Source: Polytrichum commune (Eukaryota > Streptophyta > Polytrichopsida > Polytrichales > Polytrichaceae). From it: a stretch of DNA of 64,000 nucleotides. Under the pieces are notes generated by a model. That model did not search any database, was not told where the DNA came from, and saw nothing but the letters and a program-made list of their open reading frames with translations. Below, in pieces: positions 35,520 through 45,234 of the stretch. The stretch spans positions 46,497,169 to 46,561,168 of the forward strand of contig OX485806.1 of the NCBI GenBank assembly GCA_950295325.1. Reading direction: 5' to 3'. The stretch's first letter is position 1, and every line of letters starts with the position of its first letter. The translations under genes were made by a program, and so were the position numbers.

Positions 35520-38357
35520 TGTGAACCCTTTGAGTGGTCCACCACTCTGCGGGATCACTTTTAGTTAGAATGTTAGCATTAAAAGTTAGAATTGATAGGG
35601 AATTTAGGAAAAATTAGTTCATTTAGCATTTAGCCTAGAAGAAGGAAGGTCAAAATGAAACTAAGTAGTGCTAGAAGATAGCAAAGTAGAAAAAATGTGC
35701 TAGCTAGTAAAAACAACTAGCTAAGCAAATATTAGTAGATGCTAGCTATTAAGCAAATGTTAGTAAATGCTAGCTAAGCAAGTGTTAGTTTATTAGTTAG
35801 TGTGAGGCACACAAGACTATTGGAGGTGTTTTACGTAAGAAGATAAAATCGGCGTGAAGACTTTTGAAGACAAAAAAGAAAGAGAGCAAGGGGGATACTT
35901 GCCCACTTGCCCCCTTGCCAACTCGATGGCGGAAAAATTAGAAAGATTTCTAAAGGTTTTTTGTCGGAGCCACCTCGGCGAGAGGGTGGCAACCTCAACC
36001 GGGAAAACCCCCGAGCCAAAATTTCGGGAAAGGGTTTGAAAAATGGATCCGGTGGAGGAGGGGTCCAACCCTTTTGTGAGAGGGTTTAAAAACCCCTCCT
36101 TCCACCTTGTAGCTCTCTCTCTTTCTCTAGTTTTTGGGCGAAGCCCTGCTTCAATGTAGTTAGGAAAAAATCCTTTAGCATGTATTCTCAATGGTCTAAA
36201 AGAAAGGCTTGAGAACCTCCTCTACTCTCTCTCTCCTAGTTAGGTTGTGTGTTTATTAACACACCAACAAAATTATTCCTTCTTTTGTAGAGGTAGGTTG
36301 GATGGTAGAGTTTTGAGTAGAGGCATTATAGACCTCATCTGCCAATGCCCTGAAGGCTTAGTTCAAAAGCTAGAACAAGATACTTATCATTTTCTCTTAG
36401 AGAGATTTCATATAGCTATCCATAGCCGTTTCCCATTTGTGATTTGGTTGAGATGACAATTAGTTATGGATTTTCAAAGATGGAGTAGAAAAACTGGGTG
36501 GTCTTGTGGGTAGCGACTGCTGGATCAGACCTGCGAGCCCAATAGGAATTTGAATTCCAAGAAATTATATTTTTCCCAAGTAGAACTTTTGTGTAGCTTT
36601 CCAAAATGGCTTAGAACATTTGATTTGAGCATGATTTGAATTAGATATGAATTGTGCAAGATGGGACACATAGTTTGAGAACTTTTGGTTGACTGCTGCA
36701 TTACAGAGGACCTGCTGGGTTCACTTCGGCTTACCTTTCTAATCACATATTTTTATCAAATACATCTTTTTAATATCTCTCCAGGGTCATATAGAACGTT
36801 TGATTTGACTAAGATTTGAATTAGATATGAATTGTTGAAGGCGAGATACATAGTTTAAGCCTTCTTGATTGACTGCCGTGTTACAAGGAGTCCGCTGAAT
36901 TTCTATTAGCTTAACCTGCTGATGTCATAATTTTTCTAATTAGAGCTTGTTCATAGCTTTCCAATGGTATAAGGAAAGCCTAGATCCAAGTAGTAAGGAA
37001 TGTGCTATGAATGTTTGAAGTTAGAAGGTAGATAGGTGGGTTGGAAGGGTCGGTTGAATCGACCTCACACTTCCAACCCTCATAACTTTTGCATTTCTTA
37101 TCCGATTAGAGTGATTTTTAGATCATTGGAAAGATAATTTGGTGCACTAAGTATAAATATTATGCTTAGGATTAAATTACAGGGCAGAATAACACTTTAT
37201 ATTTTAATTGTTAACTAAGGTACGCTTACTACCAAACTAGTTACAAAGAAGGAGGCAAGGTCGACGCTCGGAAAGTGGAGCAAGGAAGGAGGTAGCGGCT
37301 CGGCCTACATCAAGCCCAAATCAACCGAGGAAAATTGAGGTAAATTAACTAACCTTAAGCCTTCCATTTAGGATTGGAGGGAGCACGGCTAAGGTACGCA
37401 TCTCTAAACCCACTCACCTATCTCGTAAGGTCAAGTGGCTTGACCACTTGACCGCCAAGGGAGTACCCAATTCCATTGTTTTCGGGGCCCTTGGTATGTT
37501 TTGTGGTAGTAGCTTCATTTATTAGCAAGTTTCGTGTGTGGTAAGTCGGATTAATCACCGACACGACCACTCTGAATGTTGTTGGTGGAAAGGTGGGGTT
37601 AATGACCCGCGAATCCACTATTATGTTGTTGGCCCCATAGATTGGGAGTAATGGCCCCAATTTATGAAGATTGCGCAACAGGTTGAACCTACAGGTCGCC
37701 CGTCACCCTGGTCCCATTGAGTTGCATTTCGTGGTCTATCCAGTGTAAACACATTTAACAATCAAAACATACAAAATAAATCGTAAACCCTTGTTGGCAA
37801 GAGACCCGAGGTAAGGGGTGATGCCTAATATGTTAATGTAGTAAGTTAGGACGTGCAAACAAAAGTAAGTAATTAAGAAGGAATTTGTGTGAAGGGTGGG
37901 ACTTAGGCCAAGTTCCCCCGCTTAGAAAACTAAATAAAACTAAATAAAGAAATAGGAAGAATTGAATGGTCCATCAAATTGTCGTTATTCCGTTCGTTGA
38001 GTTAGGGTGGTATGAGTCACACCCGGTTGGGTGTATCAGAACCATCCCAATTCACAAATTAGGATTGCCTTGGTTTCAAGGCTGGTGCGTCTGCGCGTAG
38101 AATAGGTTGTAGGTTAAGGTTAGAACTAGATATGAAATTGGTTAGTGGAGTTTAAAGCCACACTAGTAAAAAACTAAGGCCTAACCTCCGGAGGTACTAC
38201 GACGCATATTTAATCTCCCTTAAAAATCTAACTATTCACGTTATACACCTATCATCCGGGTTCGGCTTGGGCGCCTGCAAATGCAAGCCACCTTCACCGA
38301 AGGGCTTGTGTGATACTTTTAGGCTCCCTCGAAAGGGGGTGGCACAAAAGTACCACA
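35520..38357 (+). mobile_element. LX-family LTR copy B, intact ends, inserted in G1 integrase
   Basis: Exactly 2,838 bp, starting TGTGAACCCTTTGAG and ending AAAAGTACCACA (TG/CA termini), flanked by GGTTC duplications. It splits integrase between GPVN and PPAKG. I see no coding region, no primer-binding site and no repeated ends inside, so it is best read as a solo LTR. Its interior has three related blocks near 36560, 36780 and 36940 (each with TAGCTTTCCA or a similar phrase and GATTTGA), an internal amplification. Copies A (443-4707) and C (13289-13983) are its relatives. The integration is younger than G1 itself. Confidence 0.88.
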
Positions 38358-38362
38358 GGTTC
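38358..38362. repeat. Target-site duplication GGTTC, right copy
   Basis: Partner of 35515-35519. Confidence 0.9.
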
Positions 38363-41115
38363 ACTGGTCCAATGAAATCCAAACCCCATTTTTTAAATAC
38401 CTCAATGGGCATTGTGGGATGTAAGGGTTGGAGATTGGTTGAAATCTTGGGGCCAACTCTTTGACAAATATCGCATTGGGTGCAATATAAATGGACATCT
38501 CTTTTCATGGTGGGCCACCAATACAAGGCAGTTAAAACCTTGTGTAAGGTGATATTCGCCGAAAAGTGCCCTCCAGCTATTCCTTCATGAGCCTCCGCGA
38601 TAATGGCTGTAGTTATCGGTCCAGCTATGCATATCCTCCGTATACCATCGGGCCCTTCTTTTATCAGGGTCCCGTTGTAGTTTAGCATGTATGGACGACT
38701 TCGTATGGCGATTTGTTGTCGCTGCGTGGTTGAGGCTTCCGTGGTCAGCCTCCCGTGTGTTAAGTAATCGATGAAAGGTGCTCTCCAGTCCGGTTCTTCT
38801 TTATCCTTGATCGTGACAGTTTTGCAGTCAACAGCATGCTCCGGGGTTTCATTGGGCCAACAAACTCTACACTTCTTGCATAGATGGTCAATGTCCGGAG
38901 GAATTGTGGGCCACCAATAAGGCCCTTGGGTGACTTGTAAAATCATTTCATCCATTGAAAGATGGGGGTACATTTGATGGTGAATGGTGGATAACCATTC
39001 AATTCCTTCTTCTTGAGAGATACATAATTTTACTTGTCCACTTGCAAAGTCTCGCTTTAATTTTCCCTCTTCTAGGAAATAACGGGGCACTTCTGCCCGT
39101 AATGTACCCAATTCCTCATGGAAAGCAAAGTTGCTTAGTTCCATGGGATTTTTGAGGTGTTGAAGGATTGGTTCTCTCCAATCACGTGTCTTCTGATTCT
39201 GGAAGAGGATGGCCCCATAGTTCTCGATTTTAAGGCCTGACGTTGCAGTGATCTGACATGGTTTACATTCGTCAATTAAGTGGTTTACATCTGAAGAAAT
39301 GGTGGGCCACCAATACGGGCCTTTGTGTACTTGTGCAAGTACTTCTTTCCTCGTTAGATGCGGTATTTGATATTCATGTATCCTCTTCACCCAATCCTTA
39401 GCGTCTTCTTTGGCCACGCACATCTTAACTTCCCCATTTGGTAATCGATATTTCAAACCATCTTCGGCTATGAAATACGTTTCGGTGTTGAGGCTGAGTA
39501 ATCCCAAATCTTCATGTGTGCTAACGTGTTTCAACTCCTCAAAGTTCCTTAGCCATTGTATGATCGGTTGTCTCCAATCGGGCTCCAGCGTTTGTTTTGG
39601 TGGGGTTGAACTCTGACTCTCCTCGGGGTACTTACCCCGGGTCTTTGTTATTCTGCAGATTTTGCAACCTCTTAAATGGTTGCACACGTCGTTTCCCCAT
39701 GTTGGCCACCAGTACATCCCCGTGGCCACGGCCTTCCATGTTTCTACGGCGGTCAAATGAGGTTCTCTTTCCCCATGTACCTTAGCTAGGTATCTGGGTA
39801 CTTGGGTCTCGGGGATACCAACTTGATTGCTCTTTCCTCCTTTGCGTATCCGTTGTAGAGTGCCGTTGGTGAACACAAAATACTTATGGCTTTGTGTTAC
39901 TACCATTTTGACCTCTGGTGGTAATGTTTGGTCGAAGATTTCCTTGCATGTTAGGTACTCCATGTAAGGTCGTCTCCAGTCTACAGCAATCCCTCTTGGT
40001 AGGTCTTTCTGGTCCACAGGTGATGGTGTTTGCTGGTCCTTTGAAAATTCTGCTTGGTTGCTGTATACCGTACATTTCCGACGGCATAAGCCGTTAGTGT
40101 CAGCTCCACATGTGGGCCACCAATATGGTCCAAACATGACTAGGTGCCACATTGTCTCTTCGCTAAGATGTTGCCCGGATTCAGTAACATGTAGTTCCTG
40201 CAGGTACTCGTTGATCTCACGTCCCGCAATACATATCTTAATATCTCCATTCGCCAAGATTCGTTTTAGTTTCCCTTCTTCAATGAAATATTTTCGGCTT
40301 TGCCGAATTATTTCCTTGTATTGATTTTTCGAGATGCGGGGCCTTTTCAAGTATCCGTATGTGAGGTATTCTATAAGTAATTTCCTCCAATCCTTGTTGT
40401 CATGAGTTTGTACGATGACGGACCCGCAAATTATGTAATGGAGTGGGCCTCGAAATCTTCTTCGACAAGACGGACAGTCGTACATAATGTAGATTTGTAT
40501 GTCGCACAGCCCCATCGTGGGCCACCACCGATTCCCTTGCGAGCATCGAAGCCAAGTTTGTTGGTCGTCTAAGTGTCTCTGCTGGTGTACGAGCATTTTC
40601 CCTATCCAATGTTTTATTTGGTAACCAGCGATGCAAATTTTAGCCATTCTATTTTTCTCCAGTTTTTGAAGTTTTCCCTTTTCCAAAGTGAAAATTTCGC
40701 TCTCTCGTATGGTCTCCCTCTGCCCTCTTTGGGTCTCCATGTCCAATTTGAAACTTCCATGCGCCAGATATTCGACTAGAGGCGTTCTCCAATCGTTGAA
40801 GGTTTCCTTGTATGGTATAATGTCCGTCCCGTTACCAGGTTCCGAAGAGCTTGCTTCTGTTGGCAACTCTTCTCCTCGTTCTTCACACTCGGTGCATAGT
40901 GTGATGAGTAGTGAGACGTCTTCCGCTATAGTTGGCCACCAATAAGGGTCTTTAAGAACCAATTCCCTGGTGGCGTTTATGGGGAAATGCCGATTTTCTC
41001 GTATATGGAGGGTCTTGATGTAACTTCTCACATACCTTCCAGGCATACATTTCTTTGTAATGCCATTATGAAACATGCGGTGTAACTCTCCTTCAATGAG
41101 TATGAAGAAACGACT
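38363..41115 (-). pseudogene. G1 pol, part 2: zinc-finger modules 2-8 and start of integrase
   Basis: The frame continues from part 1 after a single TGA at 41118-41116. It encodes the rest of module 2 and modules 3-8 of a repeated unit, then the start of the integrase core (KKWGLDFIGPVN). A normal gypsy pol has one such unit, the RNase H-integrase connector plus the H2C2 zinc finger. Here YWWPT (RWWPT in module 3) recurs at residues 45, 183, 318, 455, 588, 720 and 852 counted from the Met at 41076. Module 8 is the canonical one (AEAHEG, GGHFS, CTQCDICQ) next to the core. The last 40 or so codons of the open frame, 38357 to 38236, belong to the inserted LTR. Confidence 0.9.
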
Positions 41116-41664
41116 TCAGTACACTACAAATTTTCTCTCTTCTTTGGGTAGGGAACTCACCCAGGGGGTTCCGTGTGTTAGACATGTCATGTGTTGGACA
41201 TATGGTGTTGTCCAATCCGATTCTGCTTTTCCTGTCATGTCTTCTTGCGCTTCCAAAGGTTGTACAGGGAGTGGATCGTCATCGTCCTCCGAATCTTGTG
41301 GGGTAATGTTCCCAGTTTCGTTTCCTTGGTCAGCAACCTTACATACCGGACATTCTTGACAGTATTCCAGTACGTCTCTTCGTCGAGTAGGCCACCAATA
41401 TGGGGTGCGTAGTATGTAATGCCATGTTGAAGTTAGATTGTAGTGTATCCCATCTTGCTCATGGGCTTCGCTTATGACTTCTTCAATGATGTCCCCGGCT
41501 ATACACTCATGTATCTTGCCGGAGATACTAACTCGCTTGAGTTTTTCGTCGTCTAAGACGAATGGCTCACTCAGTTGCCTGATCTTGTTTTGTTCTCGTG
41601 GGGTAGCTAGGGCTGACAACAATCTTCCGTGGGTAAGGTACTCAATGAAAGGTGCTCGCCAGTC
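38464..41664 (-). repeat. Eight-fold tandem array of RNase H-integrase connector plus H2C2 finger modules
   Basis: Module spans, from DW to the last Cys on the minus strand: M1 41664-41341, M2 41217-40885, M3 40794-40465, M4 40392-40072, M5 39981-39655, M6 39579-39256, M7 39183-38860, M8 38790-38464. Each has DWR or DWT, a YL-type helix, a hydrophobic Y-F-x(2)-G-x-L-x-R segment, an ICIAG-like strand, H-x(5 or 6)-H, YWWPT and C-x2-C. His/Cys sets are complete in M1, M2, M5, M6, M7 and M8. M3 has H-x3-H, and M4 has lost the normal second Cys pair spacing (CRRKC). Copies are clearly homologous in protein but differ in DNA, so this is not a recent tandem duplication. Linkers are acidic or polar. 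Confidence 0.9.
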
Positions 41665-42738
41665 TTCGAATGGTTGCACGTGAACCATGAATAAACTTGC
41701 ATCCGGAAACTGGTCTTGTACCCCTGAGGGGTCTTCTCCGCTTTCTATCCTTGATAGGTGGTCAGCCATTACATGGTTCCTACCAGGCTTATAAACTACT
41801 TCAAAATCGTACTCTTGAAGTAACAACATCCATCTCGCGATTCGCCCGGACACCACTGGTCGATTGACCAAGTATAGCAGGGCTTGATGGTCCACGTAGA
41901 ACACGAAATGGTTTGCTAACAAATAGTGTCTGAATTTGCCCACTGAGTAGATCATTGCTAGGGCTTCACGCTCCGTCGTACTATAGTTCTTCTCCGCACT
42001 GTTTAGGAGTCGACTAGCGTAATGAATTGGGGAATCTCTATCCCCGTGTATGTTCTGAGCCAAAACGGCTCCAATCGCGATGTTCGAGGCATCGCAGTGT
42101 ACGTGGAATTCCATGGTCCAATTGGGAGTTACCAAAATGGGTGTAGTTGTTAACATTTTCTTCAGTTCTTCGAAGGCCTCTTGACAAGATTTTGTCCAAA
42201 TGTACTTTTCTCCTTTCTTGAGTAATAAGTACAAAGGCCGAGTGATCTCAGAGTACATCCATATGAATTTTCGATGGTATGTAGTTTGTCCCAGGAAACT
42301 CCGAATTCCTCGTACGGTGGTTGGTGGAGGTAATCCCTTGATAACTTCTACCTTCTTTGGATCCACCAACAATCCTTCTTTGCATACCACGTGCCCTAAG
42401 AGTCTTCCTGAATTAACGCAGAAAAAACACTTCTCTGGGTTCAGGCTTACTCCATTTTCGCGGCACTTAACGAGACATTTTTCCAAATGCTCAATGTGGT
42501 CTTCCTTGGTTCCATAAACTGTAAAATCATCTAAAAACACCTTCATGAATTTGTCGAGGTAGTCGGCAAATATCTTCATCATGCCCCTTTGGAAGGTGGC
42601 TGGTGCACACATTAATCCAAAGGGCATTACCCGGTACGCGAATGCTCCGTACTCGGTGATGAAAGACATCTTCAGCTGATCTTCTAAGGCGATCATGATT
42701 TGGTTGTAGCCACTGTACCCGTCCATTAGCGTGTACAT
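41116..42738 (-). pseudogene. G1 pol, part 1: reverse transcriptase, RNase H, modules 1 and start of 2
   Basis: The reading starts abruptly at MYTLMDGYSGYNQI, the middle of the RT palm, because a CACTA fragment replaces the upstream RT. The active site is FLDD (residues 68-71), the form common in plant non-chromoviral gypsy RT. RNase H follows with its acidic residues visible: D216 in HVHCDAS, E258 in TTEREAL, D283 in YVDHQAL and D326 in MADHLSR. Then comes module 1 (DWRAPF 359 to C466) and the start of module 2 (DWTTPY 508). The frame ends in a TGA, but the sequence on both sides of the stop is collinear coding. The enzyme would copy genomic RNA to cDNA; this copy cannot, since the RT N-terminus is missing. 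Confidence 0.92.
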
Positions 42739-42745
42739 TTCGTGT

Positions 42746-45234
42746 CACTATAAGAAACCCGCGTTTTTGGGGTCGTTTTGGGGAAACGAGTGATGTCTTC
42801 CGAGATGTCACTATGTTCGGCAATAAACGCCCACAAAATTGCAGATTTTATTGGACGTTGCGTGAAACATGACAGATCATGGGCCAGGACATGGCGATGT
42901 CAGGAAGGATAGCCATGTTCTTGTGGATGTCATTTAAAACATGCTGACGTCCTGCGTCGGGCCGTTTGTAAGGCCGCTAACACCACGTCATCCCCACAGG
43001 TCTATCCACGGCATGTATAAAGTTGCGGCGGGCAGACTTAAAGTGTTGCCCGGGAAAAAAAGGTTGGAGAATGTTCAACTATGTGTGGTTGGCTATAAAA
43101 GACAAACTTGTTCCCAAAAATTTGAGGGAATGCCACATAAATTTCTCACGGTGCATCAATATGGTTCTTGGCATGCATGTTATTCTCCCAAATTCCGTTC
43201 AAATATTTGTAGCGGATGAGCCAAAAAACACGGGGGTGGTTGAGTCATTCTCTAATTGCCATAAGGTAGACATGCGGGACCACAATTGCATACCGTAGGT
43301 TCATATATAGCTGGTTCAACACATGTTAGCCGAATAATTAATTAAAGTGGAAAAATGCCCTTTGGATTAAAATAGAAAAATTATGAAATTTCAAGTTTTG
43401 CTACAAAAGGAATGTTTTCTCATTCACTTGTTTATAATTTAGTTTGTCATATGTTGATTTTGATTTCAAAGGATTTCAAAGGTTATATATTTGTACATTT
43501 AGACACGAGGAAATCAAGGGAAGACTTTTGCAAGCAAAATATGGCACTTCATTGCTCTCACAATTCCAAAAATACATGCGCCAAACGTGGGAGTGCCCAC
43601 GTTGGATCTCGTGGCCACATTCCACATATAGACGAGCAACTGCTACTGGAAAATCTTAGTGCCTAGAAAATTATGACCATCCGTCTGTTTGAACACAAAG
43701 GACGTCTCCGCGGACACCCGAGTAGACATCAGCCTTGACAGTCGGTTCCTCTCCAGCAAGGCGTCCCTTGTGACGCAACCTTATACATTGCATGCCATGT
43801 GTGATGTGACGTTGCTGTAGGTGCTTTGGGTTGTAACCACTAATACTGTGTTCCTTCGTTTTCTTCTTCCCCACGAACATCCAACGAGGCTGGGATGTGC
43901 ATGCCGCCGTCCGTTGCGGACTCTCTAGTGGGCTCTACATCTTGCATTTGTGGTTGTAAACCCACAAAGTCAGCATCGTGGCCGACATCGATTATGCGCG
44001 GTAAGGTCTGGTTGGTTTGTAATTGCCCACATCTACCCCTCACGTCCGTGCGACATACAACCTTCCATCCTGGCCTCGTCGGGTCATTGGAGAAAAAAAC
44101 TTGTTGACAATGCAATGGAAATGCAAAAGAGTTTGAGTGCACTTTGCCATCCATGCGGTTGAAGTTCGCAACGGTGAAACCATATTGATCCCGTGTGATG
44201 TTAGGGTGTCGAGGATTTGCACTTGGGCGAACCCAATCGCACACTCGCACAGTGGTGCAATGATTTCGGTAGTCTAGCTCCAAGATCTTTTCGATGTAGC
44301 CCACATACTCCTCGGTTGTCTCTATGGGTCGCCCATTTCTCAAGCCCCATGGTATTTGTCGTGTAAATGAGGCCACCACACATGAATCGCGCGTGACGAG
44401 GCCACCCTCAGCACCTCGTACTCGGAAGTGCATGCCAAACGCATACATTTTCCGGTGTGAGATTGCATATCGCTCGGGAGGTTGCGCGTATTGCGCAACA
44501 TCGACGTCCACAACTTCGCCGGAGGAACGCTGACGTGACAGACGTGACGTCAACCATGTTGCAAAGGGAGGAAGATTGTGTAGTTCCAACGGATACCGCA
44601 CTGCCAAAGTTGGATGCCGGCGGCGACACATTTTCCGAAAGGCCTCCCTCTCTTTCCAACGCGAAACTCTAGCTGCCATAAACTCCCTGCACAAGGTTGT
44701 GTGCCATTAAATTGTGGTTAGAAATGGCCCTTGCATGTATATAAAGGTGATGCAAAAGTGTGATGGCCATCATCTGCAATATCACATGTGACGGGTATAT
44801 CTCAGAGAGAATGTCATGTGGGACATCATGTCCAACACATCCTCATGCACTGCTGCATGTCACAGTTGACATGGCACATGTATTTTGCATTGGGTGACAG
44901 TATATATCATCGAGGCTTGAAGTAAAGTAAGTATGGGTTCCACTAACTCTCTGCAACGCTCCAATGACGACGCATTGTCCAAAACAAAAGCGTGCGCATA
45001 GTTGCGGAATTCGTCGGACATCTTTCGCTTTTGTTGTGAGTTGCAACGGAGAACCTCATCGTTAATGATTGCATCCTCTTCAGCGTCCCATACACGATGT
45101 GTAGTTCCTCTGTACTGATGCATGTACTCCGTGCAAAAACCAAGCGTGTCGTCCATTTGATAACCTTCCGCTATGCTACCCTCCGGATGTGCAAATGTTC
45201 GAACGTAATCTTTCAACGTTTTCATGTACCGTCC
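42746..45234 (-). mobile_element. CACTA (En/Spm) transposon fragment inside G1
   Basis: The edge at 42746 reads CACTATAAGAAACC, a CACTA terminus. It abuts RT codons of G1 directly, with TGT as the candidate 3-bp target site just outside. Within are a DUF4216 gene (43840-44694) and the end of a DUF4218 region (up to 45234), the C-terminal parts of a TNP2-type transposase, on the minus strand. The other terminus is absent: at about 45234 the CACTA coding sequence passes into G1 protease-tail sequence. So an insertion in RT was followed by a deletion that removed the CACTA 5' half together with the G1 segment between protease and RT. Confidence 0.8.
43840..44694 (-). CDS. CACTA transposase C-terminal region, DUF4216-like
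   Basis: A 284-residue open frame. The middle carries the pattern of DUF4216: SCVVASFTRQIPWG, then GYIEKILELDYRNHC, CDWVRP, YGFTVANFNRM, and a QQVFFSNDPTRPGWKVV segment. This domain sits at the C-terminus of plant TNP2-type CACTA transposases. The frame is separated by about 170 bp from the DUF4218 part at 44863, probably by an intron. The N-terminal stretch is Arg-rich (RWKEREAFRKMCRRR). The gene lacks the Transposase_21 catalytic part, so this copy is not autonomous. Confidence 0.8.
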   Translation of the reverse strand: MCREFMAARVSRWKEREAFRKMCRRRHPTLAVRYPLELHNLPPFATWLTSRLSRQRSSGEVVDVDVAQYAQPPERYAISHRKMYAFGMHFRVRGAEGGLVTRDSCVVASFTRQIPWGLRNGRPIETTEEYVGYIEKILELDYRNHCTTVRVCDWVRPSANPRHPNITRDQYGFTVANFNRMDGKVHSNSFAFPLHCQQVFFSNDPTRPGWKVVCRTDVRGRCGQLQTNQTLPRIIDVGHDADFVGLQPQMQDVEPTRESATDGGMHIPASLDVRGEEENEGTQY

